Assembly (NCBI GenBank): GCA_900549335.1
Contig: UROJ01000116.1
Span: forward strand, 1-5,181
DNA length: 5,181 bases
Direction of reading: 5' to 3'
From: an uncultured Collinsella sp.
Lineage (GTDB): Bacteria; Actinomycetota; Coriobacteriia; Coriobacteriales; Coriobacteriaceae
Shown: positions 1 to 4,923 of the stretch, one piece after another
How positions within the stretch are numbered: the first letter of the stretch is position 1
Layout of the letters: every line of letters begins with the position of its first letter
Position numbers and translations under genes: made by a program
Notes under the pieces: model-generated
Seen by the model: only the letters and a program-made list of their open reading frames with translations
Told to the model about the DNA's origin: nothing
The model's database searches: none

Positions 1-883
1 TATCGGTGGTCTTGCCGCCCGCAGGCTGGACGAACTCCGTGGTCATGGACATACCAAAGTGGTGGTTGAGGGTTGAGTTGTCCCCGTCAATGATGCTATT
101 AGGAGAGAGGCCGTTGCCGTTATCGGTAAAAACTTTCTTAGCCGAGTCAAAGGGGAAGAACTGACCCAGATTGGTTTCGCTACTCGCATCGCCCTTATAT
201 ACGCCCGCCTTATTGTAGACGTTAAAGGAGTTGGTCGTGGGGTTATAGACGGCATAGTTGCCGTCAGAGCCGTCAGAGCCGTACGAGTCGTAAACGTAAT
301 AGCCTTTCTTGAGCTGGAAAAGGCCTTGCACGTTGTTGTAAACGGCCTTGCCGTCCTGTTTGTCATTTTCATTTGCCTGGCTGGCGCTGTTAAAGAGATA
401 ATCGAGCGACTCGTCTTCGTACGTACCGTGCGTGTTATAGGAGGCGTAGGTGCCATCAATCTCCGGATAACCATTTACCAGCGTGTTCTTCACAAATGAA
501 AGACGTCCAAAACCCTTGGTATCGCTTCTGCCCGTCCATCTATTAATGCCCGATCCGGCACCGCCATTGAACTTGAGCTGATGGTCTTTATTGATGCCGG
601 TGTTGTCATTCTTGTTGTCGTTGTTTATGTTCTTCGAGCTGTCGTTGTCGCCGTTCACGACCCAGTAGTCGAACAGATTGACCGTAGTGCCGGTGGGATT
701 CACCGTCTGCACGGTGTGGTTGCTAAAGGGAACCGTTTGATCGGCCGACGCGCTCGTCGCACCAAACAAGAGTGCACACGCCGCCAGCGGGACGGCCAAA
801 ACCCTCAGGGCACGCTTGGCGGTATTGGTTTTCTTGCCAAAAGGCTTTAGCATTTCTCGAGCTCTCGCACACGCGCGATTCAT
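1..883 (-). CDS. Secreted surface protein with fibro-slime type domain, N-terminal part (C-terminus outside window)
   Basis: The minus-strand frame is open from an ATG at 883 to the window edge (294 codons, no stop). Residues 1-47 form a signal peptide: a basic n-region containing LKPFGKK, a hydrophobic stretch RVLAVPLAACALLF, and an ASA cleavage motif before DQTVPF. The mature part has VNLFDYWV near residues 68-75, then an Asn/Asp-rich segment (77-100), a Tyr/Gly/Asp-rich middle (139-235), and at about 242-294 FFPFD, NHHFGMSMTTEF and GGKT. That last pattern matches the beginning of fibro-slime domains, which continue with a DDDVWVFIDG-like core; here the window ends before it. Such proteins are exported and usually large, often with pilin-like or wall-anchor C-termini; those cannot be judged here. 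The ATG at 883 is preferred over the in-frame ATG at 853 because GGGGAGG lies five bases before it. The function (adhesion or surface structure) is inferred from the family. Confidence 0.8.
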   Translation of the reverse strand, partial: MNRACARAREMLKPFGKKTNTAKRALRVLAVPLAACALLFGATSASADQTVPFSNHTVQTVNPTGTTVNLFDYWVVNGDNDSSKNINNDNKNDNTGINKDHQLKFNGGAGSGINRWTGRSDTKGFGRLSFVKNTLVNGYPEIDGTYASYNTHGTYEDESLDYLFNSASQANENDKQDGKAVYNNVQGLFQLKKGYYVYDSYGSDGSDGNYAVYNPTTNSFNVYNKAGVYKGDASSETNLGQFFPFDSAKKVFTDNGNGLSPNSIIDGDNSTLNHHFGMSMTTEFVQPAGGKTTD

Positions 884-888
884 GAAGG

Positions 889-895
889 CCTCCCC
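889..895 (-). promoter_or_regulatory. Ribosome binding site of the fibro-slime protein gene
   Basis: The minus strand reads GGGGAGG, five bases before the ATG at 883. The in-frame ATG at 853 has no comparable site, so this decides the start and adds ten residues to the signal peptide's n-region. Confidence 0.75.
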
Positions 896-925
896 AATCC
901 ATGAGGACGGCAAGCAGCAGCTCGC

Positions 926-955
926 TATATATGTGTGTCGTCCCCATCGATGCAA
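926..955 (-). promoter_or_regulatory. Candidate promoter of the fibro-slime protein gene
   Basis: The minus strand reads TTGCAT (plus 950-955), an 18-base spacer, then TATATA (plus 926-931). This would start transcription near 917-920 and give a short leader holding the ribosome binding site. Each box matches the sigma-70 consensus at four of six positions. An alternative pair, TTGCGT (plus 981-986) and TATATT (plus 955-960), overlaps it but has a 20-base spacer. Confidence 0.35.
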
Positions 956-962
956 ATATACG

Positions 963-970
963 CCCCCCCC
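963..970. repeat. C8/G8 homopolymer tract upstream of the surface protein gene
   Basis: Eight consecutive C on the plus strand (G8 on the minus strand), 80 bases before the start of the surface protein gene. It lies inside the 20-base spacer between minus-strand TTGCGT (981-986) and TATATT (955-960), and just upstream of the other candidate -35 at 950-955. Tracts of this length can change size by slipped-strand mispairing; that this one varies is an inference. Confidence 0.6.
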
Positions 971-1091
971 GCGCGCAAAAACGCAAGGCAGGACATCGCT
1001 ATATACTTAAAAGTGTAGCAATTTAAACGACCCGCCATTCCGCGTCAGGTTGCCACTCGGTCGTCAAATCGAACCATTCGCGCCATCAAAG

Positions 1092-1139
1092 GGGGCTCGG
1101 CAGGATAAAACCGTCGGCAATCTTTATCCCCACAGCCCC
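1092..1139. repeat. Stem-loop 1 of the intergenic hairpin cluster
   Basis: GGGGCT (1092-1097) pairs with AGCCCC (1134-1139), and GGATAAA (1103-1109) pairs with TTTATCC (1123-1129). A small asymmetric internal loop separates the two helices and the terminal loop has 13 bases. No T-tract follows on either strand, so it is not a standard terminator by itself. The AGCCCC arm can also pair with GGGGCT at 1161-1166. Confidence 0.6.
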
Positions 1140-1171
1140 ACAAGGCAGCTAATTTGGGACGGGGCTTTTTT
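1134..1171 (+). terminator. Weak terminator-like hairpin, plus strand, with no gene upstream
   Basis: AGCCCC (1134-1139) can pair with GGGGCT (1161-1166), followed at once by a T run through 1171. The stem is only six base pairs and the loop 21 bases, and both arms can also join other hairpins (1092-1139 and 1152-1221). No plus-strand gene ends here, so a terminator role is doubtful. Confidence 0.2.
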
Positions 1172-1221
1172 GACTACTTGGGCAATCAGATCGGCATGCA
1201 GTCAAAATAGCCGTCCCAAAT
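1152..1221. repeat. Stem-loop 2: long imperfect inverted repeat
   Basis: Positions 1152-1175 pair with 1200-1221. ATTTGGGAC/GTCCCAAAT gives nine pairs, then a two-G bulge (1161-1162), GGCT/AGCC gives four pairs, then a T-T mismatch (1167/1208), and TTTTGACT/AGTCAAAA gives eight pairs around a 24-base loop. About 21 pairs in a 70-base element is far beyond chance. There is no coding potential. It may be a small palindromic mobile element (REP or MITE type) or a structured RNA. Confidence 0.7.
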
Positions 1222-1227
1222 AGACTG

Positions 1228-1411
1228 GTCTGACGCTGCGCCACGAAAAGGGCCTATCTACTACGTTTAGGCCGCAGGGGTCAACCATAGCCGGCTTTTT
1301 CGAAAATCGGCAAGCTTTCTACCTGCGGTTTTAATTTCACAAATTCCGGGATGGTCGAGGATGGCCGGTTAAACGTAGTAGATAGCCGTGTTTCGTGGCA
1401 AACGGTCCGAC
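1228..1411. repeat. Stem-loop 3: MITE-sized inverted repeat element of about 184 bases
   Basis: The core is a perfect 16-bp inverted repeat, CTATCTACTACGTTTA (1254-1269) against its complement at 1370-1385. Further out, CCACGAAA (1241-1248) pairs with TTTCGTGG (1391-1398), and GTCTGAC (1228-1234) pairs with GTCCGAC (1405-1411) with one mismatch. Inside, GGCC 1270-1273/1363-1366, ACCAT 1284-1288/ATGGT 1351-1355 and CCGG 1291-1294/1346-1349 continue the stem towards the centre. The short dyad TTTTCGAAAA (1298-1307) lies within the element's interior. No transposase-like frame is present. The design fits a non-autonomous palindromic element or a large structured RNA. Clear target-site duplications were not found. 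The outer limits are uncertain. Confidence 0.7.
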
Positions 1412-1450
1412 TCGAGACCCATGTCGACCAGCCTCGGATGGCAATTCACG

Positions 1451-1519
1451 AAGTTGCGGTGGAATACGGACTGAATTGGCACCTTAAAGGCAAAAACACT
1501 CCGTATTTCACCGCAACTT
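1451..1519. repeat. Stem-loop 4: 20-bp inverted repeat just after the tadA stop codon
   Basis: Positions 1451-1470 pair with 1500-1519: 20 consecutive pairs with a single G-T (1462/1508) around a 29-base loop. It begins 16 bases past the stop codon of the minus-strand tadA-glycerate kinase gene. It could block 3' exonucleases or slow polymerase, but no T-run follows it on the minus strand, so it is not a standard intrinsic terminator. It could equally be a palindromic repeat inserted after the gene. Confidence 0.7.
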
Positions 1520-1535
1520 ATCGAGGGGATGGGTT

Positions 1536-3317
1536 TTAGAGGCGAGCGAGGTCATAGGCTTGGGCAGCTGCCTCGCCGGCGCAGATGAGGTTGGTTTCGG
1601 CTTCTTGCGGATTAAGCGCTTGGTCGAGGTCCATGGGCTTGCGGCAAATCGGCAAAACCAAGTCGATACCCTGCTCGTACACCGCATCCAGGTTGTCGGC
1701 ACGACCGCCCACGACGGCGACCACCGGCTTGCCATATCGCTTGGCGCGGCGGGCCACACCCACCGGCGCTTTGCCGGCGGCGGATTGCTCGTCCATATTA
1801 CCCTCGCCCGTTATGACCAGGTCGACATCGCGCGCGCGCTCGTCAAATCCCACGAGATCGAGCACCGTCTCCACGCCCGAACGCAGCTCCGCACCGAGCG
1901 CCAGCAACGCCGCGCCCAAGCCACCGGCAGCGCCCGCGCCGGGCACGCCGAGCACCGAGCCAAATGTCCGTGCGCCCTTGGGCGTGCGCAGCAACCCCTG
2001 AGCCCGCGCCCTAGCAATCGCCGTATCGAGCAGGCGGCCGTAGCCGACCATCCAGCTGTCACACCTGCGCAGCACCTCGGCATCATCCGCCGGCAGGCCC
2101 TTCTGCCCACCGAACACCGCTAGGGCGCCTCGGCGCCCCACAAGCGGATTCTCGACATCCGAAAGCACAACGATACGAGCGCCATCCAAAGCCTGCAGCG
2201 CTGGCGCCAAATCAACGCTCGACACCTGCTCAAGGCCGGCAAGACCAGGGGCGATATTGCAGCCCTGATCATCGACCACACGCGCGCCCAGCGCCTGCAG
2301 CATACCGGCGCCACCATCGTTGGTGGCGCTGCCGCCCAAGCCAATATAGATAGTCTTTGCCCCGGCACGAACCGCACGGAGCATCAGCTCGCCCACGCCA
2401 TAGGTTGTAGCAGCCAGCGCCGACGACTCCGTGCAAGGCGAATACCCAATACCCGCCGCCTCGGCCATCTCAATAACAGCCGACTCGTGCTCGCCGTCCA
2501 CCAGCATCCGGGCAGACACGCGGTCGCCCAAGGGACCTGCAACCTCGCAGGTCACAAGCTCGCCACCGCAGGCGGCAACGGCGTCGAGCGTTCCCTCACC
2601 ACCATCTGCCAGCGGCAATGCGCGCACCTCGGCATCGGACCACACACGGCGCACGCCTTCGACAACGGCCTCCTCCGCCTGTGCACTCGAAACGCTGCCC
2701 TTAAAGGAGTCAATCGCCAGCAGCACACGGCGGGGCCGGCGGCACGCGACACCAAAATCGACCGCCTCAACGGCAATATCTTCGGCACACGCGAGCGCCT
2801 CGGCATGAGCGGCGTGTGCTTCAAGATCGGCCCCACAACCGCAGCCAGCACCATCGGTGCCACGTAGCCCACTAAAATAGCTGCTCAGCACCTCACGACA
2901 CTCGTCTGCCAGCACGCCGGCGGTCACGTTAAACCGATGATTCAGGCGCGAGTCGGCATTCAAATCGTATAGGGATCCCAACGCGCCCGCCTTGGCGTCG
3001 CTCGCGCCATACACGCAGCGCCCCACGCGCGCGTTAACCATTAGCCCCGCACACATGCAGCAGGGTTCCAACGTCACATAGACCGTACAGTCGGAAAGCC
3101 GCCAGCGGCCAAGCGCCTGGGCAGCGGCGCACACGGCCGCAAACTCGGCATGAGCCGAAGGGTCCCGGTCGAGCTCGCGACGATTATGCGCCCTCGCGAC
3201 GATCTCGCCGTCGCGCACCACCACAGCGCCAATGGGCACCTCGCCCACCGCCGCGGCGGCGCGAGCCTCCGCCAACGCCTCGCGCATGAACTTCTCGTCG
3301 ATTTCGGTGATCGTCAT
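1536..3317 (-). CDS. tadA: Bifunctional fusion: tRNA adenosine(34) deaminase TadA + glycerate kinase
   Basis: A 593-residue protein in one open frame. Residues 1-152 are a complete TadA: VGEVPIGAVVV, zinc ligand and proton shuttle in HAE (H56, E58), and PCCMC with C86 and C89 as the other zinc ligands. TadA converts A34 to inosine in tRNA-Arg(ACG). Residues 153-196 form an Ala/Cys-rich linker. Residues 197-593 match the GlxK/GarK-type glycerate kinase family (normally about 370-380 residues as a separate protein): LLAIDSFKGS, ADGGEGT (238-244), GLGGSATNDGGAGML (326-340), SDVENPLVG, GQKG and VITGEGNMDEQSAAGKAPVG (501-520). That enzyme phosphorylates D-glycerate with ATP. The linker has no stop, and no suitable separate start or ribosome binding site was seen for the kinase, so the fusion looks genuine. 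The ATG at 3317 is chosen over a GTG at 3368 because of GGGAAGG six bases upstream and because TadA homology starts there. It is divergent from tRNA-Ser; no convincing own promoter was found. Confidence 0.93.
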   Translation of the reverse strand: MTITEIDEKFMREALAEARAAAAVGEVPIGAVVVRDGEIVARAHNRRELDRDPSAHAEFAAVCAAAQALGRWRLSDCTVYVTLEPCCMCAGLMVNARVGRCVYGASDAKAGALGSLYDLNADSRLNHRFNVTAGVLADECREVLSSYFSGLRGTDGAGCGCGADLEAHAAHAEALACAEDIAVEAVDFGVACRRPRRVLLAIDSFKGSVSSAQAEEAVVEGVRRVWSDAEVRALPLADGGEGTLDAVAACGGELVTCEVAGPLGDRVSARMLVDGEHESAVIEMAEAAGIGYSPCTESSALAATTYGVGELMLRAVRAGAKTIYIGLGGSATNDGGAGMLQALGARVVDDQGCNIAPGLAGLEQVSSVDLAPALQALDGARIVVLSDVENPLVGRRGALAVFGGQKGLPADDAEVLRRCDSWMVGYGRLLDTAIARARAQGLLRTPKGARTFGSVLGVPGAGAAGGLGAALLALGAELRSGVETVLDLVGFDERARDVDLVITGEGNMDEQSAAGKAPVGVARRAKRYGKPVVAVVGGRADNLDAVYEQGIDLVLPICRKPMDLDQALNPQEAETNLICAGEAAAQAYDLARL

Positions 3318-3323
3318 CGTTCG

Positions 3324-3330
3324 CCTTCCC
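3324..3330 (-). promoter_or_regulatory. Ribosome binding site deciding the tadA fusion start
   Basis: The minus strand reads GGGAAGG, six bases before the ATG at 3317. The frame continues 17 codons further to a GTG at 3368, which abuts the tRNA gene and has no such site; the upstream codons do not resemble TadA. Confidence 0.7.
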
Positions 3331-3349
3331 TGTTGCAAATTCAAAACGA

Positions 3350-3358
3350 TGCTATCAT
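3350..3358 (+). promoter_or_regulatory. Extended -10 promoter of tRNA-Ser
   Basis: TGCTATCAT at 3350-3358 is an extended -10 element: TG, one base, then TATCAT, five of six matches to TATAAT. It predicts a start near 3364-3366, just before the mature tRNA at 3369. No good -35 lies at standard spacing (TTGCAA at 3333-3338 is only 14 bases away), which is acceptable with an extended -10. Confidence 0.5.
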
Positions 3359-3368
3359 TACGACTCAC

Positions 3369-3458
3369 GGAGAGATGGCAGAGCGGTTGAATGCGGCGGT
3401 CTTGAAAACCGTTGAGCGCGAGAGCGTTCCGGGGGTTCGAATCCCCCTCTCTCCGCCA
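3369..3458 (+). tRNA. tRNA-Ser (anticodon UGA)
   Basis: The gene has a full class II tRNA fold. Acceptor GGAGAGA (3369-3375) pairs with TCTCTCC (3448-3454). The anticodon stem encloses loop CTTGAAA (3401-3407) with anticodon TGA at 3403-3405, which reads UCA and other UCN serine codons. A long variable arm (GAGCGCGAGAGCGTTC region) is typical of serine tRNA. The T arm has GGGGG (3431-3435), TTCGAAT, CCCCC (3443-3447). Discriminator G3455 and an encoded CCA (3456-3458) follow, 90 bases in all. It is divergent from tadA and convergent with tetR; there is no obvious terminator between the CCA and the tetR 3' end. Confidence 0.97.
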
Positions 3459-3461
3459 CTT

Positions 3462-4058
3462 TTAGTGATGCACCGGCGTCATGGTCCGCTCAAACAGCGC
3501 ATCGACCACGTCGGCCATCTCGGGTCGACGCTCAAGATCGTGGCCCGATTCCCACCATATCGTGAAAAGTCGAATAATACCGCCGGCGACAAACTCAGAC
3601 GTCGTCTCGAGTGACACGGGGGCCAGGGCATCCTCGGCAAGCACGTTCATCACACGCTCGCGGATGGAGTGGGCAATGCGGTCGCAAATAACGTTGGTCA
3701 ACATGCCCGACATGCTGCTTGCCAAAATGTTATCCATGAGCTGCTCGTGCGCCAGAATCAAATCCATGGCATCGTCCAAAATCGCGTGCCGAAGCGCGCG
3801 CACGTCCTCGGCAGACACTGCGCCGGCCTCATCGGGCTGTTTTTGCGGCAAGCCCGACATGAGCTCATCGATATAAAAGGCGAAGTAATCGTTCTTGTCG
3901 CGAAAGTGCTTGTAGAACGTCGTGCGGCGAATCATGGCGCGGTCGCACAGCATGGCAACCGTCAGGTCCTCAAAACGATGCTCCTCGAGAAGCTCGGTGA
4001 AGGCATCGAACAGGGCACGGTAGGTTTTCTTAATGCGAAGGTCCACTGGTATCGCCAT
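3462..4058 (-). CDS. TetR/AcrR family transcriptional regulator
   Basis: A 198-residue protein. The N-terminal DNA-binding domain spans about residues 7-60, with helix-turn-helix residues around 31-54 (DLTVAMLCDRAMIRRTTFYK, then HFRDKNDYF), the TetR signature in which FY.HF..K closes the recognition helix. The C-terminal ligand and dimer part is all-helical and has FVAGGIIRLFTIWWESG (156-172), as in many TetR proteins with an AcrR-like C-terminus. The ligand is unknown. The frame stays open upstream to 4319, but that extension is not TetR-like and would overlap lemA, so the ATG at 4058 is taken; a GAGG touches it without proper spacing, so the ribosome binding site is poor. Divergent from lemA, it may repress itself or lemA. 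Its stop is three bases from the tRNA-Ser CCA on the opposite strand. Confidence 0.9.
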   Translation of the reverse strand: MAIPVDLRIKKTYRALFDAFTELLEEHRFEDLTVAMLCDRAMIRRTTFYKHFRDKNDYFAFYIDELMSGLPQKQPDEAGAVSAEDVRALRHAILDDAMDLILAHEQLMDNILASSMSGMLTNVICDRIAHSIRERVMNVLAEDALAPVSLETTSEFVAGGIIRLFTIWWESGHDLERRPEMADVVDALFERTMTPVHH

Positions 4059-4167
4059 CCTCAGGGCAAAGACAACACTCGTCAATCTGTCGCATATCTT
4101 ACACCTGTACCTCGCGCGCTTTGCCCCGGTGCCGACCCCGCCGAAAACATAACGCTTACCGGAAAGT

Positions 4168-4196
4168 TCGGCACGGCAAAACGTTGCGGGTATACT
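4168..4196 (+). promoter_or_regulatory. Promoter of lemA
   Basis: TCGGCA (4168-4173, four of six to the -35 consensus), a 17-base spacer, then TATACT (4191-4196, five of six to the -10 consensus). The predicted start is near 4203, giving a leader of about 55 bases before the lemA ATG. Confidence 0.55.
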
Positions 4197-4210
4197 AGTA
4201 GCGTTATACC
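4189..4210. promoter_or_regulatory. Possible operator dyad over the lemA -10
   Basis: GGTATA (4189-4194) and TATACC (4205-4210) form an inverted repeat with a ten-base gap, covering the lemA -10 box and probable start site. TetR dimers bind such dyads, and a tetR gene is divergent from here. The arms are short (six bases) and AT-rich, so chance is possible. Confidence 0.3.
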
Positions 4211-4248
4211 AACGGCAGCTGGCGCATGCCGCCGCGGCCATTCGAAAC

Positions 4249-4252
4249 GGAG
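4249..4252 (+). promoter_or_regulatory. Ribosome binding site of lemA
   Basis: GGAG, with five bases before the ATG at 4258. It supports this start, which leaves the N-terminal membrane segment right at the beginning of the protein as in other LemA proteins. Confidence 0.7.
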
Positions 4253-4257
4253 ACATC

Positions 4258-4809
4258 ATGATTACCGTCATCATCGGCATCGTTGTTGTCATTGTGATTG
4301 TCTGCGCCATCGCCGGCATCTACAACAACATGGTCACCAAGCGTAACCGCATCGATAACGCCTGGCAGAACATCGATACGCAGCTGCAGCGTCGCAACGA
4401 CCTGATCCCCAACCTGGTCGAGACCGTCAAGGGCTACGCCAAGCACGAGCAAGAGACGCTCTCCGCCGTGATCAGCGCGCGTAACACCGCCGTCAAGGCC
4501 ACCACGCCCGAGGCCAAGATGGAAGCCGACAACGTGCTGACCGGTGCGCTGCGCCAGCTCTTCGCCGTAGCCGAGGCCTATCCCGATCTTAAGGCAAACA
4601 CCAACTTTACGCAGCTGCAGGCATCGCTCGAGGATACCGAGAACAAGATTAGCTATGCACGCCAGAGCTACAACGACTGCGTGCTCAGCTACAACAACGC
4701 CATCCAGACGTTCCCGGCTGTCATCTTTGCCGGCATCTTCCAGTTTAAGGAGCGCCAGGGCTTCGAGGCCGCCGAAGCAGCCCGCCAGGCCCCGACCGTC
4801 AAGTTCTAG
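4258..4809 (+). CDS. lemA: LemA family membrane protein
   Basis: A 183-residue protein, the usual LemA length. Residues 1-21 are one hydrophobic membrane segment (ITVIIGIVVVIVIVCAIAGI). The family signature follows: RNRIDNAWQNIDTQLQRRNDLIPNLVETVKGYAKHEQETL (residues 29-68, in parts), then a long helical region and YNNAIQTFPAVIFAGIFQF. LemA proteins are anchored at the N-terminus with a helical-bundle domain. Their molecular function is not firmly known; in many bacteria the gene sits beside htpX or a TPM-domain gene. Here it appears alone: its own promoter lies upstream and a strong terminator starts 37 bases after the stop. The divergent TetR gene is a candidate regulator. Confidence 0.95.
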   Translation: MITVIIGIVVVIVIVCAIAGIYNNMVTKRNRIDNAWQNIDTQLQRRNDLIPNLVETVKGYAKHEQETLSAVISARNTAVKATTPEAKMEADNVLTGALRQLFAVAEAYPDLKANTNFTQLQASLEDTENKISYARQSYNDCVLSYNNAIQTFPAVIFAGIFQFKERQGFEAAEAARQAPTVKF

Positions 4810-4845
4810 TAGTTTGACAGCGCATCTTTAATCGGCCAAATGCAT

Positions 4846-4891
4846 AAACCGCCCCGTCGAATGCATACTTCGACGGGGCGGTTTCCTTTTT
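4846..4891 (+). terminator. Strong intrinsic terminator after lemA
   Basis: A perfect 15-bp GC-rich stem, 4846-4860 against 4870-4884 (core CCGCCCCGTCGA), has a nine-base loop and is followed by TTTCCTTTTT to 4891. It ends lemA transcription. On the minus strand only a broken T-rich stretch follows, so function in that direction is possible but weaker. The octamer AATGCATA occurs both at the left foot of the stem (4839-4846) and at the loop (4860-4867). Confidence 0.95.
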
Positions 4892-4923
4892 CGCGAAGGT
4901 CCCCCTCTAAGCGCCGTGCATTT

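Larger units (their letters stand above)
922..1005. repeat. Ten-base direct repeat pair flanking the G8 tract
   Basis: TCGCTATATA occurs at 922-931 and again at 996-1005 (minus strand TATATAGCGA), 74 bases apart. The first copy contains the proposed -10 of the surface protein gene. They may be two -10-like sites, paired protein binding sites, or coincidence in AT-rich sequence. Confidence 0.4.

Noticed and set aside
43..474. 143-codon minus-strand frame
   Set aside because: Out-of-frame shadow of the fibro-slime protein. Its Thr/Ser/Arg-rich translation has no features, while the other minus frame has a signal peptide and family motifs.
1027..1064. Fifth hairpin ACGACC/GGTCGT upstream of stem-loop 1
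   Set aside because: Only six base pairs with a 26-base loop; this is expected by chance.
1092..1519. Retron msr/msd or CRISPR-like array
   Set aside because: No reverse transcriptase or cas gene is nearby and the hairpins are not direct repeats with regular spacers.
1351..1539. 62-codon plus-strand frame between stem-loop 3 and the tadA stop
   Set aside because: It consists largely of the arms of inverted repeats 3 and 4, has no ribosome binding site or recognisable domain, and overlaps the tadA 3' end.
1560..2867. Several plus-strand frames opposite tadA-glycerate kinase (such as 1560-2123 and 2487-2867)
   Set aside because: Antisense shadows in GC-rich coding DNA with no domains; the minus-strand frame has full family motifs.
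3318..3368. Longer tadA form starting at GTG 3368
   Set aside because: The extra 17 residues do not resemble TadA, no ribosome binding site is present, and the good site GGGAAGG with an ATG at 3317 lies inside.
3433..3464. Integration site (attB) at the tRNA-Ser 3' end
   Set aside because: No integrase gene and no duplicate of the tRNA 3' end in the window.
4059..4319. N-terminal extension of the TetR frame by 87 codons
   Set aside because: The Met/Thr/Ala-rich extension is the antisense of the lemA start and promoter and is not part of any TetR domain.
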